From: Brachionus plicatilis
Lineage: Eukaryota; Rotifera; Eurotatoria; Ploima; Brachionidae
Assembly (NCBI GenBank): GCA_010279815.1
Contig: QEOQ01000508.1
Location: 1,635,129 to 1,699,128, forward strand
DNA length: 64,000 nucleotides
Reading direction: 5' to 3'
The position numbers were made by a program, and so were the translations under genes. Below are positions 12,806 to 23,779 of the stretch, in pieces. Below the pieces are notes generated by a model, which did not search any database, was not told the DNA's origin, and was given only the letters and a program-made list of their open reading frames with translations. Position 1 is the first letter of the stretch. Each line of letters begins with the position of its first letter.

Positions 12806-13523
12806 ATGAAGCTCTATGTTTACACTCTTTTATTGGGTTTATTGATCAAAGAATCGATTCAATACTTTATCACAATCGATGCCCATTCAGAAGAATGTTT
12901 TTTCGACAGAGCCGTGGCAGGAACAAAGCTAGGTCTCATGTTCGAAGTAGTTGAGGGCGGTTTTTTGGACATTGATGTTAAAATTACCGGACCTGATAGC
13001 AAAGTCATTTACCAAGGAGACAGAGAGTCAAATGGAAAGTACACCTTTGCAACACACATCGATGGAATATACAAGTATTGTTTCAGCAATAAAATGTCCA
13101 CAATGACACCCAAAATTGTCATGTTCTCTATGGATGTTACTGAAAACCAACCTCAGGCCAACATTGGAAATGTAAATGGCACTGGTAATTTAAAAGTTTA
13201 CTTCAAATGCTTTAATTCTGATTTTTATCCAAGCTGACCATAATAAATTGGAAGAAATGATAAACGAGCTTTCAAACGCTTTGACTGCTGTCAAGCATGA
13301 GCAGGAGTATATGGAAATAAGAGAACGCATTCACAGAGCAAGTAACTTAAAGGAATAAAATTTTTAATCTGAAAATTAATTTTTTTTATAAAATTAAGTT
13401 AATGATAACACTAATTCACGAGTAGTTATGTGGTCTTTTTTTGAAGCTGCCGTTTTATTGACTATGACAGTTGGACAAGTTTATTATTTGAAGAGATTTT
13501 TCGAAATCAGACGAGTTGTTTAA
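12806..13523 (+). CDS. TMED2: TMED2 / p24beta COPI-COPII cargo receptor
   Basis: Type I membrane protein of the p24 family that cycles between ER and Golgi and helps select cargo such as GPI-anchored proteins. The exons 12806-13184, 13234-13341 and 13399-13523, joined over 49- and 57-bp introns, give 203 residues (about 201 in human TMED2). Order of domains: signal peptide (1-18); GOLD domain with [36 protein letters not shown] and [19 protein letters not shown]; coiled coil ([20 protein letters not shown], then [12 protein letters not shown]); [10 protein letters not shown]; one membrane span; and a short cytosolic tail [10 protein letters not shown] with the FF COPII motif and basic residues. 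The Ile of INDNTNS is formed by the second splice. The first exon continues open past 13184, but that translation has no family resemblance. Highly conserved family, so the call is firm. Confidence 0.95.
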
Positions 13524-14419
13524 AGGCTAAAATTTTCAAATTTTAGATTCCATTTAGTTTAATAATAATTTATATTCTTGTTCAGTCTCATTTTCAATTT
13601 TAAATTTTTTTTAATTCATAATTATTTTATTCTAACGATAAAGAAATAATGTCATTATAAAAAATAAAATCTTAAAAATAAACTTGGGCTTTTGAAAAAT
13701 CGATTGAAGCTTATTTTTAGATCAAAATTCTCATGCTAATTAAAAATTTATTATAATTCCTTTCTTTTTTTTGAAATAAGAAAAATAAATGGTAAACGGA
13801 AAAATAATGAAATATTGAATTCACTTAATTATAAAAGAACGAAATACAAGTATAATTTAGATTTAATAACTATATTTATTTATAGTAACTAAGCATTTAT
13901 TAAACAAGTTTTGATAAACTATTTTTAAAACTATTGTTGTATAATATTAAAATTAGCTGGTTTAATTTTGAGAGAAAAATATCGAAATCGATTTTTATGA
14001 TTTATTCCAAAAAAAGATTTTTGATTCATGATTTCTTAAACAAACAAATCAGTCTATAGATTTGAAAAAAAATTTGAATAGCTAACAAAACTTATGGCAT
14101 AAATTAAAATTTGTTCAGAAGAGGTGTTAATAAACAAAAAAAAATGATTTTATTCTTTTCCAAATTTCAGTAATTTTAAATCAAATAAATCATGCAAGAT
14201 TTCATTTTTGAAAAAATTATTTCACTTCCAATTTTATCAAAGAAATTAATCTTTATTAAAAAAAGTTTAACAAGGTTTAAAATTTAAAAATTTTGATAAA
14301 ATTTAAAGAATAAATTTCAAAAATAAAATAAAAATGAATGATCTTTTTAAAAAGTCATTGAAATTTAATATAAAATAACATTTAAATTTAGTATGACTTA
14401 ACTTTCAAAAAAAACAAAA
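13524..14419. other. AT-rich spacer
   Basis: About 0.9 kb with no recognisable feature. It should hold the 3' end of TMED2 and the promoter of the hydrolase gene. Confidence 0.5.
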
Positions 14420-15770
14420 ATGCTTGAAACTGTAAGACTAATTGGAGTCTGGAATGCAACCAGCTTTCAGACTATTCCAGTTTTAATGCTAGTTCATATA
14501 TTTCTAAATGGCAACGATTATGCCGGATATTTTGAAATACCAGAAAGAAATCTAAAGATTAGAATTGATATATTCAATGTAAACGACTCTAAGATTGTCT
14601 TTAATATGACATCAATTAAATCTTCGTTTGAGGGACACCTTAATGGCCCAGTTATTCAAGGAGCTTGGAAATATGCTTCTATAGACAGTCCAGTTTATTT
14701 TAAAAAAAGTTCAAAATCATTCAAAATATGAAGTAAATAGACCCCAAACACCAAAAAGACCTTTTAAGTATATCGAAGAAGAGATTGAGCTCAAAAACCA
14801 AAAAACTAACATAACACTTTCAGGAACCTTTACATGTCCAAAAAATAAAAAACCGATAGCTGCTGTGGTTCTTTGTCATGGTTCGGGAGGTCACGATAGA
14901 GATGAAACAATGTTTGACCATAAACCATTTATGGTAATCGCTGACTTTCTGTCGAATAATGGTATTGCAGTGTTAAGATTCGACGAGCGTGGTATCAGAA
15001 AATCCACTGGAGATTTTTCAGCAGCCAATTTTAATGATTTTAGTGATGATGTAATTCAAGGCATTGAATATTTAAAAAATAGAAAAGAAACAAAGAATTC
15101 AATTATTGGGTTAGTTGGTCATAGCAAAGGAGGTTCGACTGCAATGATTGCATCTGATCGTTCAAAATTAATTAAATTCATGGTTCTTCTTGGCGCTATA
15201 TCAGTTCCAATTGAAGAGAATATTTATCAAGAAATAAGACTTGAAGAAAGAGCTAAAAATACTTCTGAAACTTTTATCGAAGCTACAATCCAAGCTTATT
15301 CATACATTTTTAAAGTTTTAAAATCAGAAAAAAACAATTCGATTGTGAATAAAAGAATGGAATTATTTTTTGAAAATCAATTTTTGAACACTTCTGGTCA
15401 TGTTAAGCAAAATTGGGAAATTATAAAGAAAAATATTTTCACTTATATCGATGACTTATGTACACCATGGTCAAGAAGTTCAATCAAATTTGACCCTGGC
15501 AAAATATTATCTCGTACTAAAATACCTGTTCTAGCTATTTGGGGCTCTAAAGACATGATAATTCCGTCCAATGTAAATCTCATTCCAATGAAAACTGCTT
15601 TAGAGTCAGCAAAAAATAAAAATTTTAGCTTAATAGTAATCGACAGTGTTAATCATGAGATGCAGACAAGTAGAACTGGTTTCCCAGACGAATACCAAAT
15701 AATAGAAGAAACTGTTTCGCCTAAACTTTTGGACCAAATCAAAAAATGGATTCATCAAATATCACTTTAA
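14420..15770 (+). CDS. Bacterial-type alpha/beta hydrolase, one-base frameshift
   Basis: Serine hydrolase or peptidase-like enzyme, intronless. The N-terminal frame (14420-14731) has the beta-rich domain that precedes the hydrolase in a bacterial family: IGVWNATSFQ, SSFEGHLNGPVIQGAWK and PVYFKK. It hits TGA at 14729. The downstream frame continues the same protein: YEVNRPQTPKRPFKYIEEEI, then a strand-turn ITLSGTFTCPKN, HGSGGHDRDE (oxyanion region), RFDERGIRKSTGDF, the nucleophile elbow GHSKGG (Ser codon at 15123), Asp at 15552 in WGSKD and His at 15654 in NHEMQ. The two frames differ by one base; the change maps to or near the run of seven A at 14702-14708. Without it the protein would be about 449 residues. 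It may be a sequencing or assembly error or a recent pseudogene, since the whole catalytic triad survives. Transfer from bacteria is inferred from domain architecture and lack of introns. Substrate unknown. Confidence 0.8.
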
Positions 15771-17051
15771 TTACAATCAGATTATAATTAAAAAATAAAA
15801 TAATTTAATTATTGAAGTTGATTTTACATAAAATTTTTTAATTCAATAAATGTAGAACTATAAAATTTAGCTTTTTTTTTGTTAATTTTTTTAAAAAAAT
15901 TACCCAAAATTTCTCATCAAAAATATTAAGTTCTAAATGCCCACATTAAAATTAAAATTAAGAATGTTATATAAGATCTTAAATATATAATAGCATTTAT
16001 ACTTTTTTGTAAAAAGCATCAATCACTAAAGTTATCAACAAATGAATATGAATAATTTGAATTTTGGAAATTTCTCAGAAAACAAACCAAACTGATCAGA
16101 TTGGTCTTCATGATTAACATTATTTATCTTTAAATAAGGAACTCATTTTATACTATTTTTATAGGATATGTTAGTCTTTTAAAAATTAAAAAAAAAAAAT
16201 TTTCCGGCAATTGATGTCTTTTTAAAAAAAATCAAGATGTAAAATTCTATAAAGGCCAATATTTTAACTCAATTATAAAGAACAGTAGCAAGAATGGTTT
16301 AGTTAAAGCAATAAAACTGGAAGCCTTAAGCTTAATCGAAAAAAGAATTACTGTTTACTGTTGTCTACTATTTTTAGAAATAAGGCGAGCTTCAGGTTCA
16401 TTTCTTTTTGAATTATTAGCATCCAAACCATGATATCAACTTTTGAAATACGTTATTAAATATTAATACTAATTGAAATTTAGCTTATTTTCAATGAATA
16501 ATATCCAATTTTTGCGTTTATTCTGGTCAAAAATTATATTTAAAAATTGAATTTTTTTTCTTTAGTATGACATTTATGTCATTTTTGTTCAAAAAAGTTT
16601 TTAAAAAATGTTTGCTTATATTATAGTAATTACAATTATTTTATAATTTCTTTTTGATTTTTTGTTCAATTGTCAAATTAAAGCAAAATTATTAAACTTT
16701 TTGTTCCTAATTTAGAAGAAGTATTTTTTTAAATCTATTTTGAAGGAATGAGACAGTTTTTTGCTTAACCAAAGATTTTTGCTTAACCAAGCTTTCGAAT
16801 CCTCATATGACTAGATAACAACACGATAAAAAAATTTATTGCCACAATTTTAATCACTAACTAAAAAGAAACTAAGATTATTGTTTATATTGAAAAATAA
16901 GATATTCTGAGATATTTAACCTTAAGATACAATTTATCTCAATTTATTCCTTTTTTTTAATTTAAGCAATTAAAAATAAGATAAAAATTTTAAACAAATA
17001 TTAAAAATAAATATAGACAATAGAAAATATTTTGATCGTTGTTTCCATAAA
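15771..17051. other. AT-rich spacer
   Basis: About 1.3 kb without recognised genes or elements. AATAAA about 25 bases after the hydrolase stop may be its polyadenylation signal. Confidence 0.5.
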
Positions 17052-17507
17052 ATGTTAAGTAATTGTTCTCTAACAAAAGAAAGACTTTTTATTGATATTA
17101 TTGGATATGAAATATGTAATCATGTTAGAGAAAAATACACGGTAAAACTATTAAATCAAATATTTTCATAATGTAGTATTTTTTTTAAGATGTTTAAAAT
17201 TTTAGTAAGGTTGGACAACAAAAGCTGGATTGTAAAACGCCGCTATAATGAATTTTATATGTTAGATGAATTAATAAAAAGATTTATGCCAGAAATTCCA
17301 GTTAATTTTCCTAGTAAAAGGTATTTCAAAGATAACTTTGATGCAAAATTTTTAAACGAGAGAATGTATTTACTGGATTTGTTTCTTAAAAACCTACTCA
17401 ATCATCCATTTATTCTTCAAATGTAATTTTTAAAAATTAAATCAATATAAATAACATTTAGCTTATCAAAGGACTTGTTTTGCAAATTTTTTGAAAATTC
17501 CACTTAA
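17052..17507 (+). CDS. Small stand-alone PX-domain protein
   Basis: The exons 17052-17141, 17190-17422 and 17462-17507 join over introns of 48 and 39 bp to a 122-residue protein that is essentially one PX (phox homology) domain, a fold that binds phosphoinositides, mostly PI3P, on endosomal membranes. The visible order is a first strand ERLFIDIIGYE, then YTMFKILVRLDN, WIVKRRYNEFYML (the RRY-EF core with the lipid-contacting Arg), a proline-poor loop before FPSKRYFKDNF, FLNERMYLLDLFLKNLLNHP (basic-helix region) and SKDLFCKFFEN at the end. Exon 1 supplies the first strand; exon 3 supplies the last helix and a TAA. Most PX proteins carry other domains (sorting nexins, kinases). A downstream exon extending the protein cannot be excluded, but none was found. 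An overlapping open frame at 17491-17703 encodes a hydrophobic stretch out of frame with the PX domain. Confidence 0.72.
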
Positions 17508-17952
17508 TCGAATAACTCGCAATAACAATAAATCTAGAAAGATATTTTTATTTTTTACAATTATTTTCTTTACAGTTATTATTAACAGATGGTTTGTTAA
17601 TTTGCAGTTTTTTGGTACAATTTCAAATTTTTTTCCTGGTGAAATTTCTTTTAATCACTGTTTTAAACTTTTGATCAAGCTATTCGAATTTTATTTTAAA
17701 TGAGATTTACATACTTATTTAAATAATCTAATTTGATTTAAAAATTGGCGCAAAATAAAGTATTTGCATTCTTAGATCTATCAATATTTAAAAATATCTA
17801 ACCTCTAGCAATTTCAATATACCGTTTTTAATTTTCTTTTTATAAATTAGACTTATTTATCCTTTTTTTTAATTTTTTTATTTTATCTAATTTAACTTTA
17901 TTTTATTTTTTTTATTTTTTTATTTTATTCTGAATGAACATTAGCTCGGTAC

Positions 17953-18696
17953 CGTAGAAACTACTTTTTTCATGCTACTTTTTTCACTAAACCAAAATGA
18001 TTCTTTTTTCGCTATTGAAAAAAGTATACTTTTCAATGAGACTAAAAAAGAATACTTTTTTCACTAATCAAAATTTAACACTAACATTAGTGAATAAATT
18101 AGTCCAAGCTAAAGCTTCACGTAGCGAGAGCACATATTTACACATATCCAAATATTTATAAGTTAATTGAGGTCTTCCAAATCCAAGAAACAGCAACTTT
18201 TACCAAATACAAACATGCTCTTTTAAATAGACCGGCTCCTCCTAGGAAGAAGTTGGACGTTGGTAAGGATACTGAGCTGAAAATTTACAAAAAGATGTTA
18301 GACGAGAATAGTATTAACGTTGGTGTTTACATATAGAACGTTATGCCATTTTTCAGCTTTAGAAACAAACGAAAAGAACGAAATTCAGATGAAAAAGAGC
18401 CTGAGCCAGATAGTGATGATGAGGATGAAGACTTAGTTGACAGTTCTGACGAAGAGGACGTAGTTTAGAATTTTTTTTACTTAAAATAGACCCAGAGGAT
18501 GCAACTTTATTTTTGCATTTATCAAAATATTAAATAAACACATCAATTATTGAATTTGTCTTTTTATATTAGTGAAAATTTTATACTATTTTAGGGGACG
18601 CAAAAAAGATACTTTTTTCGTTAGTGAAAAAAGGAAACTTTTAACTGAGACAACAAAAAAATACTTTTTTCGCTAGTGAAAAAAGTAGTATGAACT
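17953..18696. mobile_element. Non-autonomous MULE-like element
   Basis: About 750 bp bounded by an 8-bp direct repeat CTCGGTAC (17945-17952 and 18697-18704), which may be the target duplication. The ends are imperfect inverted repeats: AAACTACTTTTTTCATGC at the left and, reading inward from the right, TACTACTTTTTTCACTAG. Several further TACTTTTTTC motifs occur in both orientations within about 110 bp of each end. The interior carries the 3' end of a transposase gene on the plus strand. An alternative reading puts the outermost inverted bases at GTACCG (17949) and CGGTAC (18704). Confidence 0.65.
18103..18468 (+). pseudogene. C-terminal fragment of a MULE-like transposase
   Basis: The open stretch 18103-18336 reads VARAHIYTYPNIYKLIEVFQ, then ETATFTKYKHALLNRPAPPR and KKLDVGKDTELKIYKKMLDE before a TAG at 18334-18336. 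The 'HP(N)I(Y/W)K(L/F)IE' block followed by a basic Pro-Arg segment resembles the C-terminus of animal MULE transposases; this is from memory of the family. In the same frame after the TAG, 18343-18468 continues as MPFFSFRNKRKERNSDEKEP and a highly acidic tail ending in DDEDEDLVDSSDEEDVV and TAG. The TAG therefore probably truncates one original C-terminus. The catalytic domain is absent. Confidence 0.55.
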
Positions 18697-18704
18697 CTCG
18701 GTAC

Positions 18705-21704
18705 AGATAAACAAAAAAAATAAAAATAAAAATCGGTAAAAAATTAGAGCATTGATTTTTTCCAAATAAAAATAGAAAAAATGTTAACTTTTTTTAATAA
18801 AAATTTTGTTTTAAATTTTTAATTCTGGACATTTTTTTAAAATAGATCATTCAAGATTAAAATTTCAATAGATTAAAAATTAATTTATTTCCGTTTATTT
18901 TAATTTAGCTAAATTTTTATTGAAAAAATGGATAGTAATTTGCCAAGACCGTCTAATATCGTATAATATCTGCATATAAAGTACCATTCAATCAAAACAA
19001 CACTTAATGCTAAATCGTATTCAGTGCAATTTATATGATTGAGATCTTTCACTTTCGATAACTTTTTAATAAAAGAAGTATTTTCTCTATCAAATATCTT
19101 TTAATCTTTCCTTAAGTATTCAAATACGTTTTTACATAATAAGCTATTGAAAATTTGTTTAATAAAGAATATTTTAGGCTTGTAATAAATTTGTCTAATA
19201 GACTCCAATTTTAGTTTTTTGTTCAAAGGTTTTGTTTTAATATTTACAGGAAATAATTTGCTTACTTAATTGGAACAATTTTTATTCTATAAAAAACTAA
19301 AGTATTTTCTCGAATTAAGGGACATGTCATTAAAATAGAGTACTCTATTTCAGAAAAAAAGGTCCAGAAAAATAAAATTAAAAGTTTTGTTAAAATAAGT
19401 TTGAAATATTGAAACAAAAATAAAATAGGGTGGTATTTAAACTATCACTATTTTTAATAGAAATCGTCACTAAATTTAATCAATATTTATCACATTATTT
19501 AAAGTATGTATGTATATTTTTTTATACATGTTAATAAAAATAGTGACGATTTCCATTAAAAATAGTGACGGTTTAATATTGCCCCAATAAAATAGAAATA
19601 TGACAAAAAAACAATTCATTATAATATTAATTTTATGGGCATTTTAAATGCACATGAGACAATTTAAAGATTTAAAAGTGGACGATTAAAGAAAAAAAGA
19701 AAAAAAGAAGAAATTAGGCGAATGATGTGAATTTTTCGAATATATGCATGCCGCTTTTATTATTTTTAAACTTTTTTTATTTTTTTTGTATTGAAATTTT
19801 TAAAAGTTATAAATGATTTAAATCTTTTTTTCTAATTGTTCAGAAATGGTTCCATAAAGATTAATTGAAATTATTTTTGATTGTGCGCATTTTACAGAAA
19901 ATTGTTAAGTTTTTACAGAGCTTGGAATTCGTTTGAACATTGTTTTAAAATAAAGTAATTTTTAGAAAACCATTTTTGCACAATTTAAAAATTACAAATT
20001 TTTTACTTTTTGTACCAAGCATTCAGATTGCATTGAACTTGACCCTTTTTTATTTCTAAATTTCTAAATTTTCCTCCAGAAAGACCTGTTTGACAGGGTT
20101 TTTTTTCACAGGGTTGTTTTAATGCCTGTTTGACAGGGTTGTTTTATAAGTTTTTTTAATTGCAGACTAAATTTAAAAATTAAAATATGCAAGAATTATA
20201 TTAATATGTATATAAAATTTAAGTATTTTATTCAATTTAATCTAAGAGCCAGGAAAATAATCAAACTGACGTTTTAATTTCAAAAGAAATTTCTTTAGAT
20301 ATTCTTTAAATAAAATTGAAAATTGGCACTTTTTTCATGCTTTTTCAAAATTGTATGAAATTTTTATTAAAAGACAGAACTGATACAACATAATATTTCA
20401 ACTTTTTTTACTTTTAATCAATTTTACTTTAAATTTTTATTTTATTTTATATTTACTTGATTTTTTTTATTTTTTTATAATCTGAAAATGAAGGATAAAA
20501 GAAAAGTTTATTTGATTTAAAAAAAAAGATGATTAGCTCAGAATGTCAATCTAAATTTGACCATTTACTCTGAATCAAAAGTTAAAATTTGAGTTTTTTT
20601 TGACAACACTATTAATTATTATTAATTTGATTGCATGCAAAAAATTCATTTTTAATTTATGAAAAATTAACAATAAGTTTTCAAACGGTGTTCTTAAACT
20701 TTTCTCAAAACTTTATCTTGATCTTCTGTAATGAAAATTTGGACATCCTTTAATTTTAATTAGATATTAGATATTTCACATGATTGAAATTTAAACAATT
20801 TTAATTAATAGTAATTTCAATAGACAATTTTTTTATCTTTTTTTTTTGAAGAACAGTATTTAGTAATTAAATTAATTATTTATTCTCATATTTTTCCGGC
20901 AAAGAAGTAGCGGTTACTATTAGTAAATAGATATTATCATTGTTTTATTTTAAGCTCGAAGGGTAAATTAGAAACAAAAATTAATAAAAAGCATATAAAA
21001 TTAAAAAAAAAATATTAAACAAAATCTCCATTCATAAAGAAAATATCTTTATATTCTAACTTTGTTGCTTTTTTTTCAAGATTTCTATAGTGTTTAGATT
21101 TTTCAGGTATGGGAACCATACCAACCGTATATTTAAAATTTAGCCTAATAAACAATTTATAAGACGTTTTGTTTATTAAATTATTTTTCAAGAAATTTTC
21201 AAATTTTTAAAAAGACTTTTTGAAGTGAATTTACAAAAGAAAAAAAAAAAACGATTAAAAAGATTTAAATTTACCAAGCACGTTTTCTTTTTTGATTAAG
21301 GCGTGTTTTTTGGGCAAAAGAAAAATTAAAATTTTAGAATTTATTTCACTTGATGTTAAACCTTATAAATAATTTAAATTATAAATAAAAAAAATCATTA
21401 CATAAAAAAAATAGGATGAAAAAAAATTAGATCTATCACTTTGACCAAAGACAAACATCTATAATCCATCAATACATTAAGAACTTTAACTTTTTATAAT
21501 TGTCACTAGTTAAATAAAAAAATTTTTATTACAAATCAAATTTTAAATTAAAAAAAAAAAAAAACGAAACGAAATCAATTAAAAGAATTTTCCATCAAGC
21601 TTTAAGATGTGTTTTAGCACGCCAATACTCTTGAATTCTCATTAAAAATTTCTAAATTAACTTTTAAAATTATTAAAAAAAAAAATGAATTAGTCCTTAA
21701 ATAT
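18705..21704. other. AT-rich spacer
   Basis: Apart from the MITE at 19428-19585, about 3 kb with no gene seen. A palindrome AAATAGAGTACTCTATTT lies near 19337 and recurs near 60281. Two copies of GCCTGTTTGACAGGGTT-like sequence lie near 20084 and 20124. Confidence 0.5.
19428..19585. mobile_element. 158-bp MITE with 9-bp TSD
   Basis: Terminal inverted repeats of about 45 bp: the left arm contains CTATTTTTAATAGAAATCGT and the right arm read inward contains CTATTTTTAATGGAAATCGT. The element starts GGGTGGTATTTAAAC and ends GTTTAATATTGCCCC. It is flanked on both sides by AATAAAATA (19419-19427 and 19586-19594). A 9-bp duplication suggests a MULE-type mobiliser. The flank is low-complexity, so the duplication is supportive rather than proof. 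Confidence 0.7.
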
Positions 21705-23575
21705 TTAAACTTTTGAGTTAGCCATCAGTTTTCCGGATTCGTCTCCAGTGTATTTTGGCACTTTTCTTCCCTGGAAATGAGCCATTATTTCTTCGGTGCT
21801 GCGTCCCTTAGTCTCGGGCACTTTTTTCAAGATGACAATCACAGCTATGCCAACAATGACTGTAAATACTAAGAAAACATAGTTGGCCAACAACTGAGCC
21901 AAATAGGGGAAAGTCAATGTCAAGACCAAGTTGGCAACCCAGTTGGTAAACATGCAAATAGCCAATGCGGCACTTCTAGCGTCTTGTCTGAAACACTCCG
22001 CTACATACAAGAAAGGTATTGGGCCCAGACCGACAGCAAAGCACATGATGAACACAATTATGCAGACAATGCTCAAATATGAAAAGATCATTCCTTTATC
22101 CTAAGAAAAAAAATTTAATATTTTAGCTTGTTAAAAATTGAAAAAAAAAAAAAATTTACCTGCAAGGTCAAAAATATTGTAAGCAAAATAAAGTCGAAAA
22201 TTATCACTATCATTGGATAAACAAGCAATGGTTTGCGGCCAAGTCTGTCAATCAATGGAACACATACAATGGTGCAAATAACATTAATGAAACCAGTCAA
22301 GAAGACAGCATACTGAATGTCCGATTCTTGGATGGAAGCGTTGCGGAAAATGCCCTCCGAATAGAAAAAAATGGCGTTGATACCACACAACTGCTGGGCC
22401 AACTGAAGCACTAGACCTGTTATTAGAGGCCATCTTAATTCGCTGAGAGTGAACAGATCTTTCAGCGAAATAGCTTCGTCTGTCTTGGTCTCTTTGGCTT
22501 CGTTGCTCATTTCTTCAATTTCAGCTGAAACATTGTTCGAATTTCGAAGGCGTCTCAGAGCTTGGGTGGCCGCGTTTTCGTCTCCATTGTTGATCAAGAG
22601 AGCCCTGGGTGATTCGGGGAAAAAGAGCAGCAAGCTCAGAGTGCCGATTAGACATGGTATGAGTGGGATGGCAAGCAAAAAGTGCCACAAGTCAGCAGTT
22701 CCCATCAATTGTCTGAAGCCAAGAGTCTGTGCAACCAATATGCCAATGGTGACACACAATTGATGCACTACTCCGGTGGCACCTCTCAGATTAGCTGGCG
22801 AAATCTCCGACAAATAAGTCGGAATAAGACCACATGACATGCCGCCCTGGATCCCATAGATAAATCTGGACACAATAACACATTCAGGTGTTTTCACATA
22901 CGGAGCGATGAGTACCAGGACAGCGCCAGACACTGTGAACAAATGATGAAATATAATTCCTTTTTTACGGCCAAAATAGTCGGACACATATTTGGAGGTG
23001 AAAGCTCCAATCATGCCACCAACAACAAACAAAGCCGTGGTCACTGTCCAAATCAGAGTCTGAAAAGCATCTACTTTTACTTTGGCCTCATTGAACTCGC
23101 CGCGTTTGGCTTCTAGTTCAGCTCCTGTCTCATTCAATTTCAATCTCATCTCGGCCAATTGGCCCTCAATGCTGTCCACACTGTCCAAATTTAATTCTTC
23201 CTTCAGCAAATTGAGGCCATTTTCAGCTTCTTCTATCTGTGTTTCGTTCGACTCTAGGCTAGTTTTGATGTCCTTGTTCTCATTGTACTTGGATTCAAGA
23301 GCATTCAGGCGTCCAATTTGACCATCCAAGGCTTTGTATTCAAGAGACTGGTTGTAAAACTGAGCAAAGTAGTTTTGTACAAAAAATTGCTTGATCAGCG
23401 GAGTGGGAAGATTTGTGGCGCCTATGTTGTAGCCAAAAATAAGCGACGAAGTTGTCACTGTGATACAGCACAGGGCCAAGTACAGCGTCCATTTGTGGTT
23501 TATTGGACCAGAGGCGTCCGCCTTTTGCGTCAGATTTTGATACACTTCATTGTTTTGGTCTTCTTCTCTTGTCAT
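21705..23575 (-). CDS. SLC2A-type sugar transporter with coiled-coil loop
   Basis: Facilitative hexose transporter of the GLUT/SLC2A branch of the major facilitator superfamily, in the plasma membrane. The exons 23575-22160 and 22100-21705, joined over a 59-bp intron, give 603 residues (usual length about 490). Family marks in order: IFGYNIGATN in TM1, GGMIGAF in TM2, DYFGRKKG, RFIYGIQGGMSCGLIPTYLS, PANLRGATGVVHQL, GFRQLMG, FFPESPRAL, LAQQLCGINAIFFYS, DRLGRKPLL, GLGPIPFLYVAECF and VPETKGRS. The extra length lies between TM1 and TM2: residues about 80-170 form a charged, Leu-rich heptad-like helix (LNLLKEELNLDSVDSIEGQL, then AEMRLKLNETGAELEAKRGE) with NQS and NET glycosylation sequons. By topology it would be extracellular. 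The Trp of the usual GPxPW motif is Phe, so substrate preference may differ from GLUT1. The ATG at 23575 is just downstream of an acceptor-like TTTTAG. Confidence 0.92.
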
Positions 23576-23779
23576 TTTTTTTTTGTCTAAAATTAAATTT
23601 AAATAAAATTAAATAAATTTTAGCAAAAGATGGTGAATGTGTCTGAGCGTGTGGTGGTCAACAAGATAATTTTTTTTTGTCATTTTTTGTCTAAAATTAA
23701 ATTTGAATAAAATTATGAATATTTTTAGAAAAGATGGTGAATGTGTCTGAGTGTGTGGTGGTCAACAAGATAATTTTTT
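23571..23779 (-). repeat. Tandem duplication of the transporter's 5' end
   Basis: Two adjacent, nearly identical copies of about 100 bp (23571-23678 and 23679-23779). Each contains the start-codon context, a TTTTAGACAAAAA acceptor-like sequence and a block with GATGGTGAATGTGTCTGAG on the plus strand. The outer copy therefore carries a second ATG (23683-23681, minus strand) that opens a frame of about 24 codons (MTKKNYLVDHHTLRHIHHLL onward) stopping before the real start. Confidence 0.75.

Noticed and set aside
17491..17703. Plus-strand open frame with a hydrophobic stretch after the PX gene
   Set aside because: Starts with TTG, is out of frame with the PX exons and its hydrophobicity comes from T-rich DNA.
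22449..23590. Plus-strand open frames over the transporter
   Set aside because: Antisense shadows of the SLC2A coding exon.
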